The position numbers and the translations under genes were made by a program. Source: Phycisphaerales bacterium UBA1161 (lineage in GTDB: Bacteria; Planctomycetota; Phycisphaerae; Tepidisphaerales; Tepidisphaeraceae). From it: DNA of 64,000 nucleotides. Under the pieces are notes generated by a model, which saw only the letters and a list, made by a program, of their open reading frames with translations, made no database searches and was not told the origin of the DNA. Positions within the stretch are counted from its first letter, which is position 1. Each line of letters opens with the position of its first letter. Shown here one piece after another: positions 32,930 through 42,237 of the stretch. The stretch lies in NCBI GenBank assembly GCA_002311745.1, contig DBZL01000054.1:23802-87801 (forward strand). The letters are read 5' to 3'.

Positions 32930-34618
32930 TCACGCGTAGCTGTGCAGCCCCACCAGCAGGAAGTTCACGCCGATCCAGTTGAAAAGCATCACGAAGAAGC
33001 CCAAGCAGCCCAGGAGTGCCGTCCACCAGGCTTTCTCGGTCGTGACCACGCGCACATGCACGGTGATCAAATACACGATCCAGGTCACCAGGGCGAAGGT
33101 TTCTTTCGGGTCCCAGCCCCAGGGACGGCCCCAGCTTTGATCCGCCCAGATCGCGCCCAGGATGATCCCCGCCCCCAAAACCCAAAAGGCCAGTTGCAGC
33201 ACCACCAGGTTGCATTGGTCGAGCGTGGCCAGAAACGAGCCGTCGGCGGAGGCGGCCGGGCGGGATGAATCGGCGGAGAAGTAATACCGCAGCAGCCACC
33301 AGGAGCTGAGCATGAAGCCCATGGCGATCATGGCGTAGGCGGCCGTCACCATGGTGACGTGGATGTAAAGCCAGTAGCTCATGAGCACGCCCTGGACGGG
33401 GGCGATTTCCCCGCCGATTTGCGTGCCGGTGACGTACGGGGCGGCAAAGATGGCCACCAGGGCCAGGGTGCCCACGAAGCTGGCGGCGGCGCCGAAAATC
33501 CCGCGCGGCCAACGCAGTTCCAGGATCAATCCCACCATCGCCCCGAACCACGCCGAGAACATCACGCTTTCAAATTCGTTCTTGATCGGCGGAAAAACAT
33601 CCCCCACCAGCCACCACCGAATGCCGATGCCCATCGTGTGTACGAGCAGCGCCAGAATCATGCAGAACAGGGCCCACATCCGCAGGCCTGTTACTCCCGA
33701 GCGCGACCCCATCAAAAAGAGCACCAGGGCCGCGAAATACAGGGCCGCTCCCGGAATCGTCAGCTTCATCAGACGGTTGTAGATCACTTCGGCCGTGCGC
33801 TTGGCGTGGGACGGATAGGCGGCCGGGTTGACCCGCGGCAGCAGATCGGCCAACCGCTTGGCGCTGCGGTTGATCTTGTCCGCATCTTCGCTGTTCCAGC
33901 CGTCCAGCAGGCTGATGTTGGCCGCGAAGATGTCGCGCAGCAGCGGCAGGCGGTCCTGGTAGCCCGGCGGCGGATCGGGCGCGGGATGCCCGTGTTTTTG
34001 CAGCATGTCCACCAATCCCGACAGGGCCGGGACGTCGCCGATCATTTCAAACGGCCGGTGCCAGAGTCGATCCTCCGGAGCATTCGTGGCCGGCGGAAAA
34101 ATCGCGGCCATGATGAACCCCGGCTCGATCAGGCAGATTCGCTCCATCGCCCCGCGGGCCAACATGACCTGATCGATCGCCCTGGTTTTGCTCGGCGAAT
34201 CGGCCTGCACGTTGCGCAGCAGATCCAGCACTTCCGGCTGCTGCAGAAACTCCAGGGACACGGTGCCTTCGTGCACGATGCGATCGCGCTCAGAGGCGTC
34301 GATGGTGCTCAGGGCCAAGAACTCCTTGCGCAGGGGCACGTTGGTGATCTTGATGATGTTCCGCTGCACGTATCGTTCGGGGCGGAAGGACATGTCCAAG
34401 AGCACGAACAAGGCATCGTGGCCGTCGAGGCTTTGGCGGCCCGTGATCTGGTAAATCACCTGCCGCGCAAACGTGTCCAGGGTTTTGATCGTTTGATTGT
34501 GCTGGACGGCCAGCGTTGCCAAGGGCGACAGATCGATCCGGGCCGTCCAATCCTGCGCCGCCCGCGCGGTCCCCACTGCGCCAAGCCATGCAATCGCCAA
34601 GATCAGCGCGTATCTCAT
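32930..34618 (-). CDS. ccsA: cytochrome c biogenesis protein CcsA/ResC-like
   Basis: 562 residues. With ResB it moves heme across the membrane and attaches it to apocytochrome c (system II). An N-terminal exported domain of about 275 residues after a signal peptide (MRYALILAIAWLGAVGTARA) precedes eight or so membrane helices. The heme-handling WWD motif reads WGRPWGWDPKETFALVTW near residue 500, and His residues in VHTMGIGIRWW and YIHVTMV fit the heme ligands. Start overlaps the resB stop by 4 nt (ATGA). The extra soluble N-terminal domain is unusual and is not recognised. Confidence 0.92.
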   Translation of the reverse strand: MRYALILAIAWLGAVGTARAAQDWTARIDLSPLATLAVQHNQTIKTLDTFARQVIYQITGRQSLDGHDALFVLLDMSFRPERYVQRNIIKITNVPLRKEFLALSTIDASERDRIVHEGTVSLEFLQQPEVLDLLRNVQADSPSKTRAIDQVMLARGAMERICLIEPGFIMAAIFPPATNAPEDRLWHRPFEMIGDVPALSGLVDMLQKHGHPAPDPPPGYQDRLPLLRDIFAANISLLDGWNSEDADKINRSAKRLADLLPRVNPAAYPSHAKRTAEVIYNRLMKLTIPGAALYFAALVLFLMGSRSGVTGLRMWALFCMILALLVHTMGIGIRWWLVGDVFPPIKNEFESVMFSAWFGAMVGLILELRWPRGIFGAAASFVGTLALVAIFAAPYVTGTQIGGEIAPVQGVLMSYWLYIHVTMVTAAYAMIAMGFMLSSWWLLRYYFSADSSRPAASADGSFLATLDQCNLVVLQLAFWVLGAGIILGAIWADQSWGRPWGWDPKETFALVTWIVYLITVHVRVVTTEKAWWTALLGCLGFFVMLFNWIGVNFLLVGLHSYA

Positions 34619-36597
34619 GACGCGACCGCTTCCTGCTGCCTTTGCGCCGCCTTCAATCGCCGGATGATGATCGGCTTGACGTAAAACGCGTACAGCAATC
34701 CGGCCACGATCATGACGCAGCCGGTGATCATGATCCCGACGCCCGGCCGGTTGCCGACGCCGATCACCGAAAAGCGCGCCTCCGGATCATAGCCCGCCTG
34801 GAAGAAAATCCATCTTCCGCCGTCGTAGTACACCGGGTTGTTGTCGCTGGCCACGGCGACGCTCGTTTCGCCGCTTTCGTCCCGAATCTGCAGGGTCGAG
34901 CGGAAATCGCGGTACGGGCCGTTGTCCCCCTGCCCGCCGGGATAGTGCACCAGCTCGAAATTCTTTAGCGTCAGGGACGCCGGCAGAGGCCGCGGGGCAA
35001 ACCCGAGCTGAAGCTGCAAGGCGGATGACGCTCCCGGGATTCGCACCGTACCCAAATTCCACGGCTCAAACGGCTCGAGGCTCATCGGGTCCGGGGCCGC
35101 ATACAGATTGCACGGCGCCGCCACCTCCTGCGACCACTTTCCCGCCGTGACGCGAACGACGACGATCTGCTTGATGCCCGATTCGGCCTCGTCCTGCTGC
35201 CGCAGGGCCGGCGGAACCACCCGGGCGCGGGTCAACATCCGGATGTGATCCACTCGGCGGACTTGTGCCGGCACGGCCGACCCCTCAAACAGCAATTCGA
35301 TCTGCCCGTCGCCGCCGGTCAAATCCCGCATCTGCGCCGCGCTCGTGAGCGACGTGTGCACGTCGAACAGCCCATGGTCGCCCGCGGTCAGCAACGTGTG
35401 CTTCTCCTGCCCGCCCTGGCTGGGCATCAAGTCGGCCGGATCGCTCAAAGAAAACCCCAGCACCAGTTCCTTGTCGATCGGTTCTTTTTGCCGATTGCCC
35501 TTGAGCATGGGCGGCGTCGTCGCCGGGTCCAATTTGAAATCCGTCTGCAAGGTCCGCCCGGCCAGAATCATCCGCCAAAATTCCCCCTGCGGATTTTTCA
35601 GATGCACCGTCAGCGCTTGCGCGATTTCGTGCGTGCCGAACATCGGAAATGCCGGATCGAACGAGTCGATTGTCGCGCTGTACCCGCCCGGTAGCCCGTA
35701 CGTTTTGCCCAGCTCGACGTTCAACGTCACCGGCGTCTGCTGTCCCAAGGCCGCGGTCAAGCGAAACATCGAGCCCAGCGCCTGGCGGATCATCTCCAAC
35801 GACGCCTGCGAAACCTGCCGATGCTGCAGTTCCGTGGCATCCAGCACTTGCCTGGCCGCGGATGGATCGGCGCAGCTCAGAAACAGCGAGGCGCCCGACG
35901 GATCGTGCGGCGAGGCAATCTTCAGTTCCACCCCCACGTCATTGGACGATGGATCGTTCGCGGGAAACGCATCCACGTCGCCGTACGCGTAAAACCCGAC
36001 GATATCCAGCCGCACTTTTTCCGACAGCCCCAGCCACGCGGAAAGATCCGCCTCACCGCCGCCGGGCGTTCCCAGGAGATGGAAGCGTTCGATGTCGCTC
36101 AGATCGCGGCGCTGCAGGCGGGCGGGATCGTGCTCGTCATCGTAATCGCCGAACCGCGGCAGGGATGGCAGTACATGCACGCCGTAGACCGGCCGATCCG
36201 CCAGATGCGCGTACAAAGCCCGTTGCCCCGTGTCATAAAAGTAAACGGCCGTGCGATTGAGGGGGATCAGGGTCCTGCCTTCGATTTTCCGGTGATAGTA
36301 GAAGGAGGTGCCCGCAATGAGCGTGATAATTCCGCAGTGAATGCACCACACGCCGTAGCGCGGCGGCGTCAGGGGGATGCGGTTCCACGTCACCACCGCC
36401 AGGTTGATGCACAACAGAAGCATCAGGACCTTCAGCGGCCAGGCGTCGAAGAACTCCAGCTCGTTCATCTCGAAATGGGCGCGTACGGACGGCAGGCCCG
36501 AGCCCACCGCGATGTACAGCCCCACCGCCGCCATCAGCGCAATCCCCAGGATCACGTTGTTCAGGGTGCAGCGAAAAATCATTTGCAGGAGACGCAC
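34615..36597 (-). CDS. resB: cytochrome c biogenesis protein ResB-like
   Basis: 660 residues. ResB partners CcsA in system II cytochrome c maturation. Two or three membrane helices at the N terminus (LNNVILGIALMAAVGLYIAV, WPLKVLMLLLCINLAVVTW, CGIITLIAGTSFYYHRKIEG) are followed by a large periplasmic domain and a last helix (VGIMITGCVMIVAGLLYAFYV) before a basic tail. This is the ResB/Ccs1 topology. First gene of a two-gene unit with ccsA; the AT-rich 36598-36770 stretch upstream presumably holds its promoter. Confidence 0.88.
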   Translation of the reverse strand: MRLLQMIFRCTLNNVILGIALMAAVGLYIAVGSGLPSVRAHFEMNELEFFDAWPLKVLMLLLCINLAVVTWNRIPLTPPRYGVWCIHCGIITLIAGTSFYYHRKIEGRTLIPLNRTAVYFYDTGQRALYAHLADRPVYGVHVLPSLPRFGDYDDEHDPARLQRRDLSDIERFHLLGTPGGGEADLSAWLGLSEKVRLDIVGFYAYGDVDAFPANDPSSNDVGVELKIASPHDPSGASLFLSCADPSAARQVLDATELQHRQVSQASLEMIRQALGSMFRLTAALGQQTPVTLNVELGKTYGLPGGYSATIDSFDPAFPMFGTHEIAQALTVHLKNPQGEFWRMILAGRTLQTDFKLDPATTPPMLKGNRQKEPIDKELVLGFSLSDPADLMPSQGGQEKHTLLTAGDHGLFDVHTSLTSAAQMRDLTGGDGQIELLFEGSAVPAQVRRVDHIRMLTRARVVPPALRQQDEAESGIKQIVVVRVTAGKWSQEVAAPCNLYAAPDPMSLEPFEPWNLGTVRIPGASSALQLQLGFAPRPLPASLTLKNFELVHYPGGQGDNGPYRDFRSTLQIRDESGETSVAVASDNNPVYYDGGRWIFFQAGYDPEARFSVIGVGNRPGVGIMITGCVMIVAGLLYAFYVKPIIIRRLKAAQRQQEAVAS

Positions 36598-36773
36598 GGC
36601 AGATTTGCCGCGATTCTAGAGACAGCGGCTGACAATTCCACATTCAATCCCCGCTGGCGCCGCAGGCGAAGTGTGAAAAATATTCGAACCGGACAACCTA
36701 TTGTATATAAGTTACTGTAATTACATGTAGTTATGGATAATTCAGAATTCATTTTCGTCCGATAATTTCGCAT

Positions 36774-36802
36774 TGACGTGCGGCGTTTGTTAGGTGATAA
36801 TT
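36774..36802 (+). promoter_or_regulatory. promoter of the 36836 gene
   Basis: TTGACG (36774-36779), 17-nt spacer, GATAAT (36797-36802): near-consensus sigma-70. The upstream 36690-36770 block is very AT-rich (TATATAAG, TAATTACATG), unlike the surroundings. Confidence 0.6.
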
Positions 36803-36835
36803 AACCCTAACAGATGCCGTCCAAGGGAGTGGATC

Positions 36836-37423
36836 ATGATGACTGTTCGTCAGATGCAAAGGCTTTGGAATTGCGGAAAGTACGCCCGGCTGCTGGATGA
36901 GTTGATCGCGTTGCGGGTGGAGGCGCTGGCGGCGGCGGAGCTGGCCCATTGGCCCTGTGCGGCCGCGGCGGCGCTGGCGCTGGTCCGACTCGATGAGCTG
37001 AATCAGCCGCACGCCCCCCTGTGCCCAACCCTCATCCGCGCCATTCTGGCCCAGCAAGAATCGGACGGGGGTTGGGGTGATGTCGCCGTCACGGCGCTTT
37101 GCCTGCGAGCCTTGTCCCTGTGTCACGGCCACGGCCTGGCGATCCAACGCGGCATGAATTACCTGGCCCAGCTCCAGCAGCCGGCCGGAATCTGGCCCAA
37201 AATTCCCATCCGACGCATGGCCGCCGATCCCCTGGTCTCCGCCTTCGTCCTGCTTCAATTGGGCGATCACGAGCCTTTCCGCGCCGCCGTCGACTTTCCC
37301 GCGGCCGTCGAATGGTTCGACTCCCACGGCCCGGACATCGACCCCGCCGCCAAAACTCTCTGGGACCACGCCCGCCCACGCTGCGCCGGCGCGGAATTCT
37401 CGTTGTTCCAACCCCACAACTGA
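36836..37423 (+). CDS. hypothetical protein with prenyltransferase-like helical repeats
   Basis: 195 residues from ATG 36836, chosen because GGGAG lies 7 nt upstream; a start at 36794 would lie too close to the promoter. LAQQESDGGWGDVAVTALCL and AIQRGMNYLAQLQQPAGIWP resemble the QW-type repeats of terpene cyclases and prenyltransferase alpha/alpha toroids, but only two or three units are present and no catalytic motif is seen. Function unknown. It ends 3 nt from the convergent membrane protein gene. Confidence 0.6.
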   Translation: MMTVRQMQRLWNCGKYARLLDELIALRVEALAAAELAHWPCAAAAALALVRLDELNQPHAPLCPTLIRAILAQQESDGGWGDVAVTALCLRALSLCHGHGLAIQRGMNYLAQLQQPAGIWPKIPIRRMAADPLVSAFVLLQLGDHEPFRAAVDFPAAVEWFDSHGPDIDPAAKTLWDHARPRCAGAEFSLFQPHN

Positions 37424-37426
37424 GAA

Positions 37427-39322
37427 TCATTTGGGTTTGGTAGTCGCAGCTTCGGCGACGTCCGGAACGCCCCAGTACGTCTTGGCAAATCGATGCAGCT
37501 CCGGGTCGTCGCGAACAATGATGGCGTGGCTGGGCATTCCCGCCAGCCAATCCTGCTCGATGGATTTGGCCCGATCGCTGGTATCCACGTCGAAAACCGT
37601 CTTGTAATGTAGGCGCGACATGGGGATGTGATACAGGAACGCGCCGGCATTGCCGACCAAGTCGACGATGGTATCGGGCGGAAGCCGATCGAAGGTGCCG
37701 TAAAAGCCCACCCCTTCTCGACCGATCAGGCCGAGCTGACGGTCGTCCTTGAGGGAAGGCCAAAGACGTTGGCCAACGTTCGCCGTGGCAAAAACGATCA
37801 TGATCGCTGCCGCCGCAGGGGACAGCGCCGTCCATAATCGGCCGTCGTATTGCACGATTAGCCAGGCGGCAAGCGGAATGGCGATCACCATGAATCGGCC
37901 TTGCAAGTGCGTCGCCAGCAGCCAGAAGGCGGTTTGCAGCAGCAGCAGCACGCCTAGAAATGCCGCGGACCGTTCTTGCCACGAGAGAGCCAAAGCAATC
38001 ACGGCCAGAGGCAACAGCAGCCACCCGTAGCGGAAATCGGTCACGACCTGCTGGCGCAGGGCCACCAGATGGCCCACGGCCGATGCGTGCTGTTGGTCCG
38101 GCCGGTACGCGATTTCCCAGCGCTTAACCTGCACGTCACTGAAATCGGCTTTGCCCAACAGGTTCATGGCTTCGGGGAAAACGGGATTGCCGGTCCAGCA
38201 GGCATTGCGGATCAGCCAGGGCGACAGGGTTGCAACTCCGCAGAAAACAAACAGGGCGCAGCGTTTGAGTAGTGTCGGCCGAGCGATACCGCCGCAAATC
38301 AACAGGGCCGCCGGAATGCCGACGAAGAGGATAAGAACGGCGGCCAGCTTCGCCCCGGCGGCAAATCCCGCGAAGATTCCGGCCAAGGCAAACTCGCCGC
38401 CGCGACGCGCCCGCGCCGCCCATCCGATGGCCAGGATGCTCCACAGAAGCATGCCGCCTTCGTTGTAAGCGATGGCGCCAAGCATCGCCATCCACGGCGC
38501 GCCGGCGGCCAAAGCAGCGGCCAGCGCTCCGCGCCGCCCCCGCCCGGCCAGGGCGTAGATCGCAACAATCGTCAATCCGCAAAAAGCCGCGTGCATCAAT
38601 TGGGCCAGGAACATCCCCGCCCACGGCCCGCCGCGCAGGTGCATCGCCAGCAGGTAGTGCATCTCCACGTTGAACGGGAAATAGGAAAAGACGTTGTGGT
38701 GCAGGGGCAGGATTTTGCCGGCTTCGTACCACTCGCGCGGCACCTGAAGGTGATATTCGACCACGTCGTAACGGTGTGGCTCATCGCGCCAAAGCACCCC
38801 CGCTGGAAAAAGCGCCCCCAGCACGCTCATCGCCGCCAGGGGAGTCGCCAGAACCAAAAGCCAATGCCACCATGCCGCGCGCCCCGATAGCCAGACGCGG
38901 ATGCTGTCCCATCGCACCTGCCGAACCGTCGGTGCGGCAAGAAGCCAACCGATGAGCAATAGCGCCACGGCCGTGACGCGCGTGAGATAGCCGGCCAGGC
39001 CCAACAGCAGAATCACGATGCTCAGGATGCCCAGCCCCATGGCCGCGGCGGTGACGGCTTTGGTCGATCCATCGGCAAATGGCTGTCCGCGGCCGACAAA
39101 CATGCGCACGATGAATCGCCCAATGCCGGCGGCGCCGATCAGCCACAGAACCGCCAGAACGCCGTCAGTGACCAGGCGGTAATCCGCCACCGCCCACGAC
39201 GGCCCGGCCAGCAGAAACAAAACGGCAAGAAATCCAACCGCCCCCGCGGCCAGGACCGCGCCGCGCGTGGTGAACCAGTTTGCGGCGGCCGGTGCCGAGG
39301 ATTTGTCCGTCGCCCGCTTCAA
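37427..39322 (-). CDS. GT-C type membrane glycosyltransferase, putative
   Basis: 631 residues from TTG 39322, which overlaps the hemA stop by 4 nt. About 12 hydrophobic segments; the first large loop has RYDVVEYHLQVPREWYEAGK and later FNVEMHYLLAMHL, as in ArnT/PMT-like proteins, and a soluble C-terminal tail of about 100 residues (LGLIGREGVGFYGTFDRLPP). Donor and acceptor unknown. Its position as the last gene of the siroheme-hemX-hemA unit seems to be read-through rather than a functional link. A long palindrome in the hemA 3' end may cut its expression. Confidence 0.65.
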   Translation of the reverse strand: MKRATDKSSAPAAANWFTTRGAVLAAGAVGFLAVLFLLAGPSWAVADYRLVTDGVLAVLWLIGAAGIGRFIVRMFVGRGQPFADGSTKAVTAAAMGLGILSIVILLLGLAGYLTRVTAVALLLIGWLLAAPTVRQVRWDSIRVWLSGRAAWWHWLLVLATPLAAMSVLGALFPAGVLWRDEPHRYDVVEYHLQVPREWYEAGKILPLHHNVFSYFPFNVEMHYLLAMHLRGGPWAGMFLAQLMHAAFCGLTIVAIYALAGRGRRGALAAALAAGAPWMAMLGAIAYNEGGMLLWSILAIGWAARARRGGEFALAGIFAGFAAGAKLAAVLILFVGIPAALLICGGIARPTLLKRCALFVFCGVATLSPWLIRNACWTGNPVFPEAMNLLGKADFSDVQVKRWEIAYRPDQQHASAVGHLVALRQQVVTDFRYGWLLLPLAVIALALSWQERSAAFLGVLLLLQTAFWLLATHLQGRFMVIAIPLAAWLIVQYDGRLWTALSPAAAAIMIVFATANVGQRLWPSLKDDRQLGLIGREGVGFYGTFDRLPPDTIVDLVGNAGAFLYHIPMSRLHYKTVFDVDTSDRAKSIEQDWLAGMPSHAIIVRDDPELHRFAKTYWGVPDVAEAATTKPK

Positions 39323-40668
39323 GATGGCGGCTCGCCCGAAAAGGGGTCCTGACCCCCTTTTTCAGGAAAGGGGGTCAGGACCCCTTTTTCCTGCGGCGGG
39401 CCAAGGTTGAAAAGCTTTTCCATGGCGTGCAGGTACTGGATGACGGAGCCGTGCGAACCCTCCGGGCTGCGCAACATCTGCATCGGCTCGTGCAACAGCT
39501 TGTTGACGATACGGCGGGCCAGGTCCTCGAGCTGCCGCCGCTCGGCCTCGGAAACCTGCGGCAATTTCGCCAGCGTCCGGGACAGTTCCTCCTGCGCCAA
39601 CTCGTGCCAGCGGCGGTAGAGCTGATCGATGATCGGTCCCAACTGCCGGGCCCGCTGAGCGACGATGAATTGTTCGACTTGGTCGGCGACGATTTTTGCG
39701 GCGGCCTCCAGGGCGGCGCCGCGCTGGCTGCGCGTGGCCGCCACCGCCTGCTGCAAATCGTCCAGGTCGTACAGGTAGACGTTTTCCATCTGGGCGACCT
39801 CCGGCGCCACATCCCGCGGAAGAGCAATGTCGATCAGAAACACCGGCTTGTAACGTCGGCGGGGCATGACCGCTTCCATCAGCGCACGCGTGATGATCGG
39901 CGCCGATGAGCCGGTGGAGGATACGACAATGTCCGCCTCCGCCAGGTGATCGGCCAGGTCGTCCAGCGGCGCCACGTCGGCGCGGGAAGTCTGCACCATC
40001 GCCGCGGCCTTGGCCGGATCGCGGTTGCAGATCACCAGCCGCCCCGGCGACAACTCCGCCAAATTGGTCAGCACCAGCGCGGCCATTTTCCCCGCCCCGA
40101 TGCTCAGCACGGTCTTGTCGGCAAACGTGTCGAAAATGCGGCGGGCGTAATCGACCGCCACGCTGGCCACGGACACCCGTCCCTCGGCCAGCGCCGTTTG
40201 CGTCAGCACCTGTTTGCCGACGGCCAGGGCGCGTTGAAACAACGGGTTGAGCATCGCCGCCACGGCGCCCGCCTGGCACGCCGCGTCGTACGCCTGGCGC
40301 ACCTGGCCCAGAATCTGCGTCTCGCCCAGGACCATCGAATCCAGCGACGAGGCGACGGCGAACAGATGCGCCGCGACGTCGCGGTCGGTCTTCTGATACA
40401 TGTGGCGGCCCAGCTCGTCGGCGGCAAGCCCGCGCTTCTGCGCCAAGTATTGCAGAAGCTCCTCGAACCGCGGCGGCGCGTGCGGCTGGCGCGCCAGGTA
40501 CAGCTCCGTGCGATTGCACGTGGACAAGAGCACGAATTCGCACTCGGGGAATCGGCCGTGCAGTTCGGCCAGGGCGGCATCGCGGTCGGCGCCGCCAAAC
40601 GCCAGCTTCTCGCGCAGGTCCAGCTGCGCGGTCGTGTGGTTCATTCCCAGCAACAGCAGCCGCTGCAT
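39319..40668 (-). CDS. hemA: glutamyl-tRNA reductase
   Basis: 449 residues from ATG 40668, 2 nt after the hemX-like stop. It reduces Glu-tRNA(Glu) with NADPH to glutamate-1-semialdehyde, the substrate of HemL. Catalytic Cys is in LLSTCNRTELYL near 50; then SLDSMVLGETQILGQVR, the NADPH fold LSIGAGKMAALVL, VICNRDPAKA, IVVSSTGSSAPII and FLIDIALPRDVAPEV, and the dimerisation helices. The last 25 residues (from EKGVLTPFPEKGG) are encoded by a palindromic element and are not part of the family. Confidence 0.95.
   Translation of the reverse strand: MQRLLLLGMNHTTAQLDLREKLAFGGADRDAALAELHGRFPECEFVLLSTCNRTELYLARQPHAPPRFEELLQYLAQKRGLAADELGRHMYQKTDRDVAAHLFAVASSLDSMVLGETQILGQVRQAYDAACQAGAVAAMLNPLFQRALAVGKQVLTQTALAEGRVSVASVAVDYARRIFDTFADKTVLSIGAGKMAALVLTNLAELSPGRLVICNRDPAKAAAMVQTSRADVAPLDDLADHLAEADIVVSSTGSSAPIITRALMEAVMPRRRYKPVFLIDIALPRDVAPEVAQMENVYLYDLDDLQQAVAATRSQRGAALEAAAKIVADQVEQFIVAQRARQLGPIIDQLYRRWHELAQEELSRTLAKLPQVSEAERRQLEDLARRIVNKLLHEPMQMLRSPEGSHGSVIQYLHAMEKLFNLGPPQEKGVLTPFPEKGGQDPFSGEPPS
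39339..39388. repeat. long perfect palindrome inside the hemA 3' end
   Basis: AAAAGGGGTCCTGACCCCCT... and its reverse complement, about 22 bp each, separated by a loop around TTCAGG. Flanked by A/T runs on both sides, so it reads as a bidirectional intrinsic terminator. It lies within the hemA coding frame. Confidence 0.85.
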
Positions 40669-40670
40669 GG

Positions 40671-41507
40671 TTATGGGCTTCCCGGCATAAACTGCACGGC
40701 GATGATCGTTCCGAACATCAACGCAAAGCCCAGGATGCTGAGCATGGCGGATTTTCTTCCGCGCAGGGCGGGGCTGATCGGCGTGTGCAGCGCCAACGCG
40801 TAAACGATCCACACGCTGAACGCCAGCAACACCTTGGGGCTCGCCAGCCAATGCGGCCCCAGCCGCGTAGGCGCCCCGCGGTGGATGATCATCAGCCCGG
40901 TCACCATGCCCAGCGTCAGCAGGGCAAATCCCAAAGCGGCCGCGGAATGATTCACCCGTTCCAGCCGCTCCAGGCTTCCCAAATCCGGTCCGCCCGGGGG
41001 CGATTTTTTCCGCAGGCGCGCCGCCAGGATCAGGTACATGCAGCCGCCGGCCGCGGCGATCGCAAACGCCAGGGCGCCGCCGTAGCTGCACAGCGGATGC
41101 ATCCACGCCCACAGGTTCTCCGGATGATAGGCGTTGGGCTTGATGCGCCCGAAGATCACGGCGCACAGGAGCATGAGCACGGCCGGCGGAAGCAAGAACA
41201 GGTCCAGGGCCGGGATCGGCCGCACCCCCTGCACGTACAGGACAAATCCCACCAACAGCAGACCGACGGCGCCCAGCGATTCGAAATTATCTCCTGAAGG
41301 CAGCAGGCTTCGGTGAGAAAGGCCGTGCCAGATCAGAGCGGCCAGACCCAGGCCAACCGCCCAATACTGCGATGATTTTGCGGCAAGTCGCAGCGTGTTG
41401 GTCGGCCGGCGCAGGCGAAACAGCGACAGCACCACGGACAAAAGCAATAGCGCAACGGCCCCCAACATCAGCAGCATGGGGCCGAGATGGGGAGCATCGG
41501 AAGGCAT
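40671..41507 (-). CDS. HemX/CcsA-like cytochrome c assembly family protein
   Basis: 278 residues, about eight hydrophobic helices. HemX proteins, found before hemA in many Gram-positive and other bacteria, influence HemA level; the family is related to CcsA/CcmC. Heme-type features are WAWMHPLCSYGGALAFAIAA and VNHSAAALGFALLTLGMVTG, with NLWAW taking the place of a full WWD motif. Its stop is 2 nt before hemA and its ATG follows the siroheme synthase TAA directly, so the three are one operon. Confidence 0.8.
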   Translation of the reverse strand: MPSDAPHLGPMLLMLGAVALLLLSVVLSLFRLRRPTNTLRLAAKSSQYWAVGLGLAALIWHGLSHRSLLPSGDNFESLGAVGLLLVGFVLYVQGVRPIPALDLFLLPPAVLMLLCAVIFGRIKPNAYHPENLWAWMHPLCSYGGALAFAIAAAGGCMYLILAARLRKKSPPGGPDLGSLERLERVNHSAAALGFALLTLGMVTGLMIIHRGAPTRLGPHWLASPKVLLAFSVWIVYALALHTPISPALRGRKSAMLSILGFALMFGTIIAVQFMPGSP

Positions 41508-42137
41508 TTACCACTGCCCAAGCTCGTGGAAGCGTCCGCGGGCCCAATCCCACAGGGCGTGGGGTCCGCCGGCGGCAGCGGCAGCGGCCTCGGCTGTGGC
41601 CAGGGCGCGGAAGATTTCCCGGCGCCGTGGCGCCGGCAAGTCCGCCGATTTGATCCGCGGCCGGATTTGCCGCAGGGCGTCGGCCAGATTCACCCAGTCG
41701 TTGGTCACGCTGCCGGCCAGCGAATCGCGCACCGCCGCCGCCAGGGCCGGCGCCCCGGCGGATATCGCCACCGTGATCGCGCCGCTGCGCAACACCGCCG
41801 GCGTCACGAAATCCGCCGGATCGTCGTCGTCCACGTCGGCGCGGCCGACGAGAATGCCGCGGGAACGCGCCTCGGCGACCACCGCCTCGTTGGTCTGCGG
41901 CGAATCCGTCGCGGCGAACACCAAGGCGGCGCCGTCCAGGTGTTCCGGGGCAAAGGCCTGGGTGATCTTCTGGACCGCCTCGGGAAAATCGCGGACAAAC
42001 TTGGGCGCCACGGCGCGGATGCGCCCAGCGCCGCCGGCCAAGAGCCCCGCGGCCTTGCGCGACGCCACCGCCCCGCCGCCGACGATCACCACCAGGCGCT
42101 GGGACAAATCCAGGAAGATGGGATACCCGTGTCGCAT
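41508..42137 (-). CDS. siroheme synthase N-domain (precorrin-2 dehydrogenase / ferrochelatase)
   Basis: 209 residues, the stand-alone Met8/SirC-like form. It oxidises precorrin-2 to sirohydrochlorin with NAD and may insert iron. Motifs: YPIFLDLSQRLVVIVGGGAV with the NAD-binding GGGAVASRKA near 20, LVFAATDSPQTNEAVV and FVTPAVLRSGAITVAIS. The methyltransferase domain of CysG is absent. First gene of the tetrapyrrole operon with hemX-like and hemA. Confidence 0.9.
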   Translation of the reverse strand: MRHGYPIFLDLSQRLVVIVGGGAVASRKAAGLLAGGAGRIRAVAPKFVRDFPEAVQKITQAFAPEHLDGAALVFAATDSPQTNEAVVAEARSRGILVGRADVDDDDPADFVTPAVLRSGAITVAISAGAPALAAAVRDSLAGSVTNDWVNLADALRQIRPRIKSADLPAPRRREIFRALATAEAAAAAAGGPHALWDWARGRFHELGQW

Positions 42138-42237
42138 CAGGATCGCTTGATCTTATCGCGGCGGCGAAGGAGGAGGTAGTCGAGGGCTTCTTGGGGCCCG
42201 GCCCGCGGCGCGGTAACATGCGACGCCTTGCCTGTTG

